Of a DNA stretch of 64,000 nt, positions 7,847 to 16,300 are shown one piece after another. The stretch lies in contig NZ_VOHK01000002.1 of the NCBI RefSeq assembly GCF_007859325.1, positions 186,001-250,000 on the forward strand, read 5' to 3'. The notes beneath the pieces were generated by a model. That model was given only the letters and a program-made list of their open reading frames with translations. It made no database searches and was not told the origin of the DNA. Position 1 is the first letter of the stretch. Each line of letters starts with the position of its first letter. This DNA is from Luteimonas marina (GTDB taxonomy: Bacteria > Pseudomonadota > Gammaproteobacteria > Xanthomonadales > Xanthomonadaceae). The position numbers and the translations under genes were made by a program.

Positions 7847-9190
7847 ATGCGCAAGATCCCCCGCACCACCGTCACCGCGCTCGCGGTCGGCATTGCCGGC
7901 ACGCTGGCCTTCGCCTCCAGCGCCCACGCCGCCGGCTTCCAGCTCAAGGAAAACAGCGTCAAGTCGATGGGCAGTGCCTTCGCCGGTACCGCCGCCAAGA
8001 CCGGCGATTCCTCGGTCGTGACCAACAACCCGGCGGTGATGACCCAGTTCGAGGGCAACACCTTCCAGATCGACGTCACCGCGATCGACCTCAACTACGA
8101 ATTCAAGGGCACCGCCACCGATGCCTTCGGCCGCCCGATGACCGGCGGCGACGGCGGCAACGCCGGCGACGTCACCCCGGTGCCGGCGATGTCCTACATC
8201 CGCAAGCTCGACAACGGCCTTGCGCTGGGCGCGATGGTCAGCGCCCCGTTCGGCCTGAAAACCGAGTACGAGGACAATTGGGTGGGCCGCTATTTCGCCC
8301 ACACCTCCGACGTGCGCATCGTCGACCTGACCCTGTCGGGCGCGATCGACGTCACCGACCGCTTCTCGGTCGGCATCGGCGCGATCGTCTCGCGCGCCGA
8401 CGTGACCCTGTCCAGGTCGGTCGACTTCGGCACCCTGCTGTATTCCAACCCGGCCACGCGGCCGCTGCCGTTCGCGCAGCCGCAGGCCGCCGACGGCTTC
8501 GTCGAGATCCAGGGCGACGACAACGGCTTCGGCTGGCTGGTCGGCGCGCATTTCCGCCCGACCGACAACTTCGCGATCGGCGTCAGCTACCGCTCCGAGA
8601 TCGACTACGAGCTGGCCGGCACCGCCGACTGGACCGTGCCCGGCAACGTCGCGGCCGTGTTCAGCGCCAGCCCGACGACCGCGCCGCTGTTCCAGGACGG
8701 CCCGGGCGGCGCCAAGCTCACCACGCCGTCGGTCCTGTCGGTCGGCGCGCACTGGAACGTCACCGACCGCTTCGCGCTGTCGGCGAGTTGGGCCGAGACC
8801 GGCTGGGAGTCGCTGCGCGAGGTGCGCATCGAGTTCGAGAACCCCGATCCGGACGCGGTCGAGCCGTTCGAGTGGAGCGATTCGACCTTCGTTGCGATTG
8901 GCGCCGAGTACAAGCTCAGCGATCGCTGGACGCTGCGCGGCGGCATCGCCAACGACGAAACCCCGACCAGCCTCGAGCACCGCACCCCGCGCCTGCCCGA
9001 CGACGACCGCCGCTGGTACTCGATCGGCGCCACCTGGCAGGTCAGCGACGCGCTCGACGTCAACTTCGCCGTCACCCACATCAAGCCCGACGACCCGAAG
9101 GTCGACGTCACTTCGAGCGGCAGCCGCATCGCCGGCCCGTTCGACGGCAGCGCCAACCTCTACGGCGTGTCGGCGCAGTACCGCTTCTGA
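7847..9190 (+). CDS. outer membrane transport protein, OmpP1/FadL/TodX family
   Basis: A 447-residue outer-membrane beta-barrel. It has a signal peptide ending SSAHA, followed at once by the family hallmark AGFQLKENSVKSMGSAFAGTAA and the NNPAVMTQF motif of the FadL hatch. It ends with the C-terminal Phe typical of barrel proteins (YGVSAQYRF). FadL proteins admit long-chain fatty acids and other hydrophobic compounds through a lateral opening. The gene stands alone between a candidate promoter and a good terminator, so it is probably monocistronic. Substrate is not determined. Confidence 0.92.
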   Translation: MRKIPRTTVTALAVGIAGTLAFASSAHAAGFQLKENSVKSMGSAFAGTAAKTGDSSVVTNNPAVMTQFEGNTFQIDVTAIDLNYEFKGTATDAFGRPMTGGDGGNAGDVTPVPAMSYIRKLDNGLALGAMVSAPFGLKTEYEDNWVGRYFAHTSDVRIVDLTLSGAIDVTDRFSVGIGAIVSRADVTLSRSVDFGTLLYSNPATRPLPFAQPQAADGFVEIQGDDNGFGWLVGAHFRPTDNFAIGVSYRSEIDYELAGTADWTVPGNVAAVFSASPTTAPLFQDGPGGAKLTTPSVLSVGAHWNVTDRFALSASWAETGWESLREVRIEFENPDPDAVEPFEWSDSTFVAIGAEYKLSDRWTLRGGIANDETPTSLEHRTPRLPDDDRRWYSIGATWQVSDALDVNFAVTHIKPDDPKVDVTSSGSRIAGPFDGSANLYGVSAQYRF

Positions 9191-9220
9191 TCCGCGCCAG
9201 CGCGTGATGCAGCGAAGAAG

Positions 9221-9245
9221 GCCCCGCTCCGGCGGGGCTTTCTTG
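9221..9245 (+). terminator. rho-independent terminator after fadL-like gene
   Basis: GCCCCGC/GCGGGGC stem with a TCCG loop followed by TTTCTT, 30 bases after the stop codon. Confidence 0.9.
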
Positions 9246-9273
9246 TCTCAATGCTCCGCCGAACCCGCTAAAA

Positions 9274-9365
9274 CCTGTCATCCCGAGCGTTAGCGAGGGA
9301 TCTGCTTCTGCGCGATCGGATAACAGATCCCTCCCCCGGATCAAGTCCGGGGTCGGGATGACAGG
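9274..9365. repeat. inverted repeat with nested CCCCGGATCAAGTCCGGGG hairpin
   Basis: Outer arms CCTGTCATCCCGAGCG... (9274-9304) and its complement (9324-9365). The right arm carries a nested hairpin CCCCGGATCAAGTCCGGGG at about 9334-9352. The same nested hairpin type occurs inside the coding sequences of ctaA and nagB-II. Confidence 0.75.
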
Positions 9366-9390
9366 TCGGGGTGGCGGTGACGATCAGGCC

Positions 9391-10308
9391 TCAGCCGAAG
9401 AACCGCTGCAGCACGAACGTCCACGCCGGCAGCGTCGCCAGCGACAGCACGATGCCATAGCCGACCAGGGCCGCGGCCAGGCGCGGCGCCAGCCCGTGCG
9501 AGATCGCCAGCGCCGCGGCGGTGATCATCGTCGGCATCGCCGATTCCAGCACCGCCACCTGCAGCATCGCGCCGCGCATCCCGAACAGCCAGGCCAGCGG
9601 CAGCGCCAGCAGCGGCAGCAGCACCAGCTTGATGCCGAGGCCGGCGGCGAGCGGCGCGATCTCGTCGCGCGGCAGGCGCAGCCGGATCGTGAGGCCGACG
9701 GCCAGCATCACCAGCATCAGCATCACCCCCGACAGCCGCTCCAGCGCCGCGGCGATCCAGGCCGGCGGCTGCCCGGGCATCAGCGTGAGCCCGAACACCA
9801 GCGCCCACACCGGCGGGAACTTCGCGATCCGCAGCGCGATCTCGCGCCCGGACGGCCGCGCGTCGCCGCCGTAGCGCGCGAGCAGGATCAATCCCACCGT
9901 CGACAGCAGCATGAAGGTGCCGAACTGGTCGTACACCACCGCGAAGGGCAGCGCGCCGTCGCCGAGCAGGGCGGCGACCATCGGGTAGCCGATGTAGCTG
10001 GTGTTGCCGAGCATCGTGCACAGCGCCAGCACCGCGAACTCGTCGCGGCGCAGCCGCAGCCGGCGCGACAGTCCCCACGCCAGCGCCCAGGCCAGGCCCG
10101 CCAGCAGCCACGGCAGCAGCACCAGGCCGAGCAGCGAAGGCTCCAGGCGCAGCCGCGGCGCGTTGAGCAGGATCGCCGCCGGCAGGCAGACGTACAGCAC
10201 CAGCAGGTTCAGCGTGTCGGCGGCGTTGTCCGGCAGCGCGCGCAGGCGCGCGAACAGCATGCCCAGCGCCAGCATCGCCAGCATCAGCGCGAAAGCATCG
10301 AAGGCCAT
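9391..10308 (-). CDS. AEC (auxin efflux carrier) family transporter
   Basis: A 305-residue inner-membrane protein with about ten hydrophobic helices. It has the inverted-repeat layout of the AEC family, with helix-breaking motifs such as VCLPAAILLNAPRL in the first half and LGIKLVLLPLLALPLAW in the second. The phrase LCTMLGNTSYIGYPMVAALLG in the middle is characteristic of AEC carriers. Bacterial members export or import small carboxylic acids such as malate and malonate; the substrate here is unknown. It reads alone on the minus strand between two repeat elements. Confidence 0.85.
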   Translation of the reverse strand: MAFDAFALMLAMLALGMLFARLRALPDNAADTLNLLVLYVCLPAAILLNAPRLRLEPSLLGLVLLPWLLAGLAWALAWGLSRRLRLRRDEFAVLALCTMLGNTSYIGYPMVAALLGDGALPFAVVYDQFGTFMLLSTVGLILLARYGGDARPSGREIALRIAKFPPVWALVFGLTLMPGQPPAWIAAALERLSGVMLMLVMLAVGLTIRLRLPRDEIAPLAAGLGIKLVLLPLLALPLAWLFGMRGAMLQVAVLESAMPTMITAAALAISHGLAPRLAAALVGYGIVLSLATLPAWTFVLQRFFG

Positions 10309-10447
10309 CGTCGGCCGCTATCGGGGGTGGGGGAGGGGAATGATAGCGGCGCGTCAGCGCAGCGCGGGATGCGCCATTGGTACAGGCAGGAAGCCCGACG
10401 ACGCTTCCTGCAAACCTCGAATACCCGCCGTCATCCCCGCTGACCCC

Positions 10448-10572
10448 CCGTCATCCCCGCGAAGGCGGGGATCCAGTGTCGTTGCCCTGAACAATGGGCA
10501 CGCCGGGAAAGCCTGAAGGCAATCGATCCGGCCGTGAAAGACGCTGGGTCCCCGCCTGCGCGGGGACGACGG
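10448..10572. repeat. inverted-repeat element, GTCATCCCCGCGAAGGCGGGG arms
   Basis: Left arm 10448-10480 and right arm 10539-10572 are inverted copies ending in CCAGTGTC/GACGCTGG; each arm is itself a hairpin. A further GTCATCCCCGC half-site lies at about 10430. It sits between putA and the AEC gene and could act as a terminator for putA. Confidence 0.8.
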
Positions 10573-10582
10573 TTCGGGCGGG

Positions 10583-13500
10583 TTACTCCCCGAGCGTCAG
10601 CAGGCTCGCATTGCCGCCTGCCGCGGTCGTGTTCACCGTCACCGTCTTCTCGGTCGCGAAGCGCGGCAGGTAGTGCGGGCCGCCGGCCTTGGGGCCGGTG
10701 CCGGACAGGCCCTGGCCGCCGAAGGGCTGCACGCCAACCACCGCGCCGATCTGGTTGCGGTTGACGTAGACGTTGCCGACCTTCGCGCGCTGCACGATGC
10801 GGTCCACGGTCTCGTCGATGCGCGAGTGGATACCCAGCGTCAGGCCGTAGCCGGTGGCGTTGATCGCGTCGATCACGGCGTCGAGTTCGTCGGCCTTCCA
10901 GCGGATCACGTGCAGCGCGGGGCCGAAGTTCTCGCGGGTGAGCTGCGACAGCGACGCCAGCTCCCACGCGCGCGGCAGGAAGAAGGTGCCGTGGGCGAGC
11001 GATTCGTTCGACGGCGCCTGCGCGATCGGTTTGGCGACCGTTTCCATCTTCGCCGCGTGATCCTGCAGCAGCTTGAGCGCGTCGGCATCGATCACCGGGC
11101 CGACGTCGGTCGACAGCAGTCCGGGATCGCCGACGCTGAGCTCCGCCATCGCGCCGGCGATCATCGCGACCACCTTGTCGGCAATGTCGGCCTGCACGAA
11201 CAGCACGCGCGCGGCCGAGCAGCGCTGGCCGGCCGAGGTGAAGGCGGACGCCAGCGCGTCCTTGACCAGCTGCTCGGGCAGCGCCGAGGAGTCGGCGATC
11301 ATCGCGTTCTGGCCGCCGGTCTCGGCGATCAGGGTGGCGATGGGGCCGGCCTCGCGCCCGGCCAGCGCGCGGTTGATCGCGCGCGCGGTGTCGGTGGAGC
11401 CGGTGAAGGCGACGCCCGCGACGCGCGGATCCTTCGTCAATGCCGCGCCGACGGTGGCGCCGTCGCCGGGCAGGAACTGCAGCACGGCCTCGGGCACGCC
11501 GGCCTCGTGCAGCAGCTTCACCGCGTGCCAGCCGATCAGGTTGGTCTGCTCGGCGGGCTTGGCGATCACGCTGTTGCCCGCCGCCAGCGCCGCGGCGACC
11601 TGTCCGGCGAAGATCGCCAGCGGGAAGTTCCACGGGCTGATGCAGACGAACACGCCTCGGCCGGCGAGCTGCAGGCTGTTGGATTCGCCGGTCGGGCCGG
11701 GCAGGGCCTCGACCGCGAACGCGCTGCGCGCCTGACCGGCGTAGTAGCGCAGGAAGTCGACCGCCTCGCGCACTTCGGCGACGCCGTCGGGGAGGGTCTT
11801 GCCGGCTTCCTTCGTGCACAGCGCGATGTACTGCGGCATGCGCTGTTCCAGCAGGTCGGCGGCGTGTTCGAGGATCGCGGCGCGCGAGGCGGCGGGCGTC
11901 GCGTCCCAGGCCGGCTGCGCGGCGACCGCATTCTGCAGCGCCTTCTCGACGGTGGCGGCGTCGGCGGCCTGCCACTGGCCGACGCGCTGGCGGCGGTCGG
12001 CGGGATTGGTCACGGCGATGTCGGGACCGGACACGGTCGCGCCCGGCACCAGCGGGCCGGCGCGCCAGTCGGCGACGGCGGCGTTGACCTGTTCGGCCAG
12101 CGCGCGCAGCTGGTCGTCGTTGGCGAGGTTGACGCCCATGGAATTGCTCCTGTCGAGGTCGAAGCTGCGGTACAGGTCGACCGGCAGCGGAATGCGGGGA
12201 TGCGGGATCGAATCGAAACCCGAGACGACCTCGACCGGATCGCGCACGAGGTCGTCGATCGAGACCTCCTCGTCGCTGATCCGGTTGACGAAGCTGGAGT
12301 TCGCGCCGTTCTCGAGCAGGCGGCGCACGAGGTAGGGCAGCAGGTCCTCGTGCGAGCCGACCGGCGCGTACACGCGGCAGGGCACGTCGAGGCGATCGGC
12401 GGGGATCACCTCGGCGTAGAGGTCGTCGCCCATGCCGTGCAGCTTCTGGAATTCGTAAGCGTGCGATTTCTGCTCCCTCCCCCGCCTGCGGGGGAGGGTT
12501 GGGGTGGGGGCCTCTCCGGAGGCGTCGTCGGCCGCCTGGCCCCCATCCCCGGCCCTTCCCCCGCGGGCGGGGGAAGGGAGCGAAGCGGAGAGCAAGGCCG
12601 ACGCCATGCGATGGATCGCCGCGATCGTCTGCGCGTTGTGGGTGGCGAACATCGGATAGATCGCATCGACGTTCGCCAGCAGCCGCGCCGCGTTGGCCTG
12701 GTAGCTGACGTCGGTGTTGGGCTTGCGCGTGAACACCGGGTAGGCCGGGTGGCCGTCGACCTGCGCGCGCTTGACCTCGCTGTCCCAGTACGCGCCCTTC
12801 ACCAGCCGCACCGGGATGCGGCGGCCGTGGCGGCGGGCGAGGCCGGCGATCCAGTCGATCACGAACGGCGCGCGCTTCTGGTAGGCCTGCACGACGATGC
12901 CGAAGCCCTCCCAGCCGGCCAGCGAGGCGTCGCTCCAGGCGCGCTCGATCACGTCCAGCGACAGTTCGAGGCGGTCGGCCTCCTCGGCGTCGATGGTCAG
13001 GCCGATGTTGTAGCCCTGCGCGCGCTGCGCCAGCTGCAGCAGCCGCGGCGCCAGTTCGGCCAGCACGCGCTCGCGCTTGGCGTGCTCGTAGCGCGGGTGC
13101 AGCGCCGAGAGCTTGACCGAGATCGACGGCGCGGTGATTTCGTCGTCGAAGCGGCCCCCCGCATCGCCTTGGCGATGCGAATGTGAGTGAGCGCCGATCG
13201 CGTCGATCGCGTCGCCGTAGGCCTTGAGGTAGCGGTCGGCGTCGTGCTGCGTGAGCGCGGCTTCGCCGAGCATGTCGAAGGAATAGCGGAACGCGGCGTT
13301 GGCGCCCTTGCGGCTGCGCGCCAGCGCCTCGCCGATGGTCCGGCCCATGACGAACTGGTGGCCCATGATCCGCATCGCCTGGCGCACCGCCAGCCGGATC
13401 ACCGGCTCGCCGACGCGGCCGACCAGGCGCTTGAAGGCGTTGTGGACGTCGCGCCGGGTGTCGTCGGCGAGGTCGACGAGGTGGCCGGTCAGCATCAGGC

Positions 13501-13915
13501 CCCAGGTCGAGGCGTTGACCAGCACCGAGTCGGACTGGCCCATGTGCTTTTTCCAGTCGGCCTCGCCCAGCTTGTCGCGGATCAGCCTGTCGGCGGTGTC
13601 CTGGTCGGGGATGCGCAGCAGGGCCTCGGCCACGCACATCAGCAGCACGCCTTCCTCGCTGCCGAGGTCGTACTGGCGCATGAAGGCCTCGATCGCGCCC
13701 TGGTCCTGCGTGCGCGCGCGGACCCGGCGCACCAGGTCGGTGGCGGTGGCGTGGATCGCGGCGCGGTCGGCCTCGCCCCAGCCGGGGGCGGGCTGGCGGG
13801 CGACGGCCAGCAGCTCGCGCACGTGCGCGGCCTCGTCGAGGGTCCAGGCCGCGGTGATCGCGGCGCGGCGCGGGTCGGGCGCCGGCGGGAGTTCCGGGGA
13901 GAGCAGGGGCGTCAT
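10583..13915 (-). CDS. putA: bifunctional proline dehydrogenase / P5C dehydrogenase, with in-frame palindrome insertion
   Basis: Oxidises proline to glutamate using FAD and then NAD. This 1110-residue protein lacks the N-terminal ribbon-helix-helix DNA-binding domain of E. coli PutA, so it is probably an enzyme without repressor function. The proline dehydrogenase part spans about residues 50-540 (VRLVKGAYWDSE, YEFQKLHGMGDDLY). The aldehyde dehydrogenase part covers about 570-1100, with SPWNFPLAIFAGQ, FTGSTDTARAI and the catalytic cysteine in SAGQRCSAAR (Cys899). Unusually, residues about 441-481, between AIHRMASALL and AYEFQKL, are a Pro/Gly/Arg-rich stretch encoded by a 12475-12578 inverted repeat of the same family as intergenic copies elsewhere. 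The frame stays open throughout. The gene neighbours a PAS-AraC regulator. Confidence 0.93.
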   Translation of the reverse strand: MTPLLSPELPPAPDPRRAAITAAWTLDEAAHVRELLAVARQPAPGWGEADRAAIHATATDLVRRVRARTQDQGAIEAFMRQYDLGSEEGVLLMCVAEALLRIPDQDTADRLIRDKLGEADWKKHMGQSDSVLVNASTWGLMLTGHLVDLADDTRRDVHNAFKRLVGRVGEPVIRLAVRQAMRIMGHQFVMGRTIGEALARSRKGANAAFRYSFDMLGEAALTQHDADRYLKAYGDAIDAIGAHSHSHRQGDAGGRFDDEITAPSISVKLSALHPRYEHAKRERVLAELAPRLLQLAQRAQGYNIGLTIDAEEADRLELSLDVIERAWSDASLAGWEGFGIVVQAYQKRAPFVIDWIAGLARRHGRRIPVRLVKGAYWDSEVKRAQVDGHPAYPVFTRKPNTDVSYQANAARLLANVDAIYPMFATHNAQTIAAIHRMASALLSASLPSPARGGRAGDGGQAADDASGEAPTPTLPRRRGREQKSHAYEFQKLHGMGDDLYAEVIPADRLDVPCRVYAPVGSHEDLLPYLVRRLLENGANSSFVNRISDEEVSIDDLVRDPVEVVSGFDSIPHPRIPLPVDLYRSFDLDRSNSMGVNLANDDQLRALAEQVNAAVADWRAGPLVPGATVSGPDIAVTNPADRRQRVGQWQAADAATVEKALQNAVAAQPAWDATPAASRAAILEHAADLLEQRMPQYIALCTKEAGKTLPDGVAEVREAVDFLRYYAGQARSAFAVEALPGPTGESNSLQLAGRGVFVCISPWNFPLAIFAGQVAAALAAGNSVIAKPAEQTNLIGWHAVKLLHEAGVPEAVLQFLPGDGATVGAALTKDPRVAGVAFTGSTDTARAINRALAGREAGPIATLIAETGGQNAMIADSSALPEQLVKDALASAFTSAGQRCSAARVLFVQADIADKVVAMIAGAMAELSVGDPGLLSTDVGPVIDADALKLLQDHAAKMETVAKPIAQAPSNESLAHGTFFLPRAWELASLSQLTRENFGPALHVIRWKADELDAVIDAINATGYGLTLGIHSRIDETVDRIVQRAKVGNVYVNRNQIGAVVGVQPFGGQGLSGTGPKAGGPHYLPRFATEKTVTVNTTAAGGNASLLTLGE
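12475..12578. repeat. palindromic element (CCCTCCCCCGC type) inside putA
   Basis: Left part 12475-12510 (CCCTCCCCCGCCTGCGGGGG then AGGGTTGGGGTGGGGG) and right part 12541-12578 form an inverted pair, each half itself a hairpin. Intergenic copies occur at 35628-35723 and 47755-47790. Here it is read through in frame within the proline dehydrogenase domain. Confidence 0.85.
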
Positions 13916-14093
13916 GGGCTGGCCGCAGGATACGCCCCGGGACGCGCGGGACTGCGCGAGGGGCGGAGTCGGTCATTCTTGCCCGCGCGGCGGGGGCGGG
14001 ATTGCACGATTCCCGCGGGCTGGGCGGCGGCCGCGGCACAAGCCGTGCAGGCCGGGGGCAGTGCGGATCCGGCCCGACAAACACGCCGGATCC

Positions 14094-14158
14094 GTAGGTC
14101 GGGGCTACGCCCCCGACGCTGGATGTCGACGGCGTCGGGGGCGTAGCCCCGACCTACC
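14094..14158. repeat. perfect 26-bp inverted repeat with 13-base loop
   Basis: GTAGGTCGGGGCTACGCCCC (start of left arm, 14094-14119) is matched perfectly by 14133-14158. It lies between putA and the AraC-type gene, both on the minus strand, so it could terminate the regulator transcript. The arm sequence differs from the other repeat families in the window. Confidence 0.85.
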
Positions 14159-14172
14159 GTTTGCGGGCCGGA

Positions 14173-14889
14173 TCAATGGCCGGCGCGCAGGCGCCGGTAT
14201 TCGCCCGGGGTCATGCCCACCAGCGCCACGAACCGGCGCGTGAACGCGCTCTGGTCGCTGAAGCCGCAGGCCTGGGCGATGCCGGCGATGCTGCCCGGCC
14301 CCTGCAGGCGGTGCATCGCGGCCTGGATCCGGATCCGGGTCAGCAGCTGCAGCGGCGAGAGCTGGAACACCTTGTGGAAGGTGCGCTCGAGCTTGGACTC
14401 AGAGAAGCCGGTGATCGCCCGCAGGTCCTGGATGCGCACGTTGCCGGCGTAGTGCCGGTTCATGTGCACCAGCGCCTCGCGCAGCGAACCGTAGTCGGCC
14501 TGCAGTCCCTCGCGGCCGGCGAGGTCGCGGGAGATGCCGACCAGCCCGGCCACCTGGCCGTCGACCCGCAGCGGCCGCTTGCAGGTCAGGCACCAGCCCG
14601 GCTCCTGGTCGGAGAACAGGTGCAGCTCCAGCAGGTTGTCGATCACCGCGCCGGCCAGCACCTGCTGGTCCTGCAGTCCGTAGTTGGCGGCCAGGCCGCC
14701 GGGGTACACGTCGCTGGCGCGCTTGCCGATGATGTCGCGCCGCGAACGCAGGCCGAGCCGGCGCAGCATGGTGGCGTTGACGTGGGTGTAGCGCCCCTCG
14801 CGGTCCTTGATGAAAAACAGCACCTCCGGGATCGCGTCGAACAGGGCCTCGACCTCGGTGGCGTCCAGGGCGGGAAGGGCTGGCTTCAA
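14173..14889 (-). CDS. AraC-family transcriptional regulator with N-terminal PAS domain
   Basis: A 238-residue protein with an N-terminal PAS-like sensor (about 10-125; LFDAIPEVLFFIKDREGRYTHVN, GISRDLAGREGLQ). A C-terminal AraC/XylS DNA-binding domain follows (about 140-235), with two helix-turn-helices ending in the family motif SIAGIAQACGFSDQSAFTRRF followed by VGMTPGEYRR. The sensed ligand is unknown. It lies upstream of putA on the same strand, so control of proline catabolism is a reasonable inference only. The apparent start is TTG 14889, since no ATG or GTG precedes the PAS domain in frame; the true start is uncertain. Confidence 0.85.
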   Translation of the reverse strand: MKPALPALDATEVEALFDAIPEVLFFIKDREGRYTHVNATMLRRLGLRSRRDIIGKRASDVYPGGLAANYGLQDQQVLAGAVIDNLLELHLFSDQEPGWCLTCKRPLRVDGQVAGLVGISRDLAGREGLQADYGSLREALVHMNRHYAGNVRIQDLRAITGFSESKLERTFHKVFQLSPLQLLTRIRIQAAMHRLQGPGSIAGIAQACGFSDQSAFTRRFVALVGMTPGEYRRLRAGH

Positions 14890-15296
14890 CGTGGCGTCCG
14901 TCCAGGCAGGGGTAGCCGCGATGCCGTCGCGGCGGAAGGAAGCGCGCCGTCGGGCATGGCCGGACCGGACCCGCGGCGCCGGGCCGGACGCGCGGTCCGC
15001 CGCGACGGCGGACCCGGGCGCAGGCCACGGAACGAAGTCCGGATTCTATCCAGCGAACCGCATGGCGCGGCCCTTCGCGGCGGGTCGGCGGCCGCGAAGC
15101 TCGGGTCTCGGCTTGCCCCTAAACCCCCGCGGCCGCTACCATTTGGGAGTTTTCGCGTGCCCGCGGGGCGGGTTCGCGCCGTTCCGACGCGGTAGCGTGG
15201 CAGTCCCTTCCGGTTGCGAAGGTCCCGCCACGACGGGTTCGTTCACAGTTTGCTGGCGGCCGGCGGGCCGCGACCGATGACATTGGGGTCTAGGCA
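14890..15296. other. 407-bp divergent intergenic region upstream of ctaC
   Basis: No gene recognised. It separates the minus-strand PAS-AraC gene from the plus-strand oxidase operon and should contain both promoters. It is very GC-rich; a CGCTACCATTTGGG stretch at about 15133-15146 is the only AT-richer spot. No convincing -35/-10 pair was found. Confidence 0.5.
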
Positions 15297-16274
15297 ATGA
15301 TGCAGGCGCGTTTTTCGCGGTGGGGTCTGGCAGTTCTGGCGTCGTTGCCGTTCGCGGCGCTGGCCGCGGACCCGAAGCCCTGGCAGCTGAACATGGGGCG
15401 GGGTGTCACCGCGTCCTCGCAGCACGCCTACGACGCGCACATGCTGGCGCTGTGGATCTGCGTCGGCATCGGCGCGGTGGTGTTCGCGGCGATGGGCTAC
15501 GCCATGTTCAAGTTCCGCCACTCCAAGGGCGCGGTGCCGGACACCAGCTTCACCCACAGCACCCGGCTGGAGATCGTCTGGACCGTGGTCCCGATCATCC
15601 TGCTGGTGGTGATGGCGGTGCCGGCGACGGCCAAGCTGATCGCGATGTACGACACCCGCGAGTCGGAGATGACCATCAAGGTCACCGGCGTGCAGTGGCT
15701 GTGGAAGTACGAATACCTCGGCGAGGGCGTGGAGATCACCAGCCGCCTCGACCGCGAGAGCGACCGCCTGCGCCAGAACAAGGCGACCACTCGCGCCGAA
15801 CTCGACGCGCACCCGGCCTACCTGCTGGACGTCGACAACCCGCTGGTGGTGCCGACCGACACCAAGATCCGCTTCGTGATCACCGCCGACGACGTGATTC
15901 ATTCGTGGTGGGTGCCGGCGCTGGGCTGGAAGCAGGACGCGATCCCCGGGATCATCAACGAGGCCTGGACCGAGATCCTCGAGCCGGGTGTCTACCGCGG
16001 CCAGTGCGCGGAACTGTGCGGCAAGGACCACGGCTTCATGCCGATCGTGGTGCGCGCGGTGCCGAAGGCCGAGTTCGAGCAGTGGCTGGCCTCGAGCAAG
16101 GCCGCCGGCCAGACCACCGATGAGCCGTCGCAGGTGCCCGAGGGCGGCACCGGCAACGCGCCGCGCTCGGTCGACCCCGACATGATCGAAGACGTGCAGC
16201 AGGGCGAGGAGCCCGCCGCCCCGCAGGCGCCCGAAGAGGCCGCCGCCCCCGCCGACGCGCCCAGCGCCGACTGA
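15297..16274 (+). CDS. ctaC: cytochrome c oxidase subunit II
   Basis: Electron-entry subunit of aa3-type cytochrome c oxidase in the inner membrane. It has a signal peptide (about 1-23), two transmembrane helices (about 45-67 and 90-115) and a periplasmic cupredoxin domain with VTGVQWLWKYEYLG. The CuA ligand loop reads CAELCGKDHGFM, with the upstream His in DVIHSWWVPALG. It ends with an acidic Ala/Pro/Glu-rich tail of about 55 residues after the cupredoxin domain; no cytochrome c domain is fused. It is the first gene of the ctaC-ctaD-ctaG-ctaE run. Confidence 0.97.
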   Translation: MMQARFSRWGLAVLASLPFAALAADPKPWQLNMGRGVTASSQHAYDAHMLALWICVGIGAVVFAAMGYAMFKFRHSKGAVPDTSFTHSTRLEIVWTVVPIILLVVMAVPATAKLIAMYDTRESEMTIKVTGVQWLWKYEYLGEGVEITSRLDRESDRLRQNKATTRAELDAHPAYLLDVDNPLVVPTDTKIRFVITADDVIHSWWVPALGWKQDAIPGIINEAWTEILEPGVYRGQCAELCGKDHGFMPIVVRAVPKAEFEQWLASSKAAGQTTDEPSQVPEGGTGNAPRSVDPDMIEDVQQGEEPAAPQAPEEAAAPADAPSAD

Positions 16275-16300
16275 CCGAATTCGAGAAGGCAGACCGCCCC

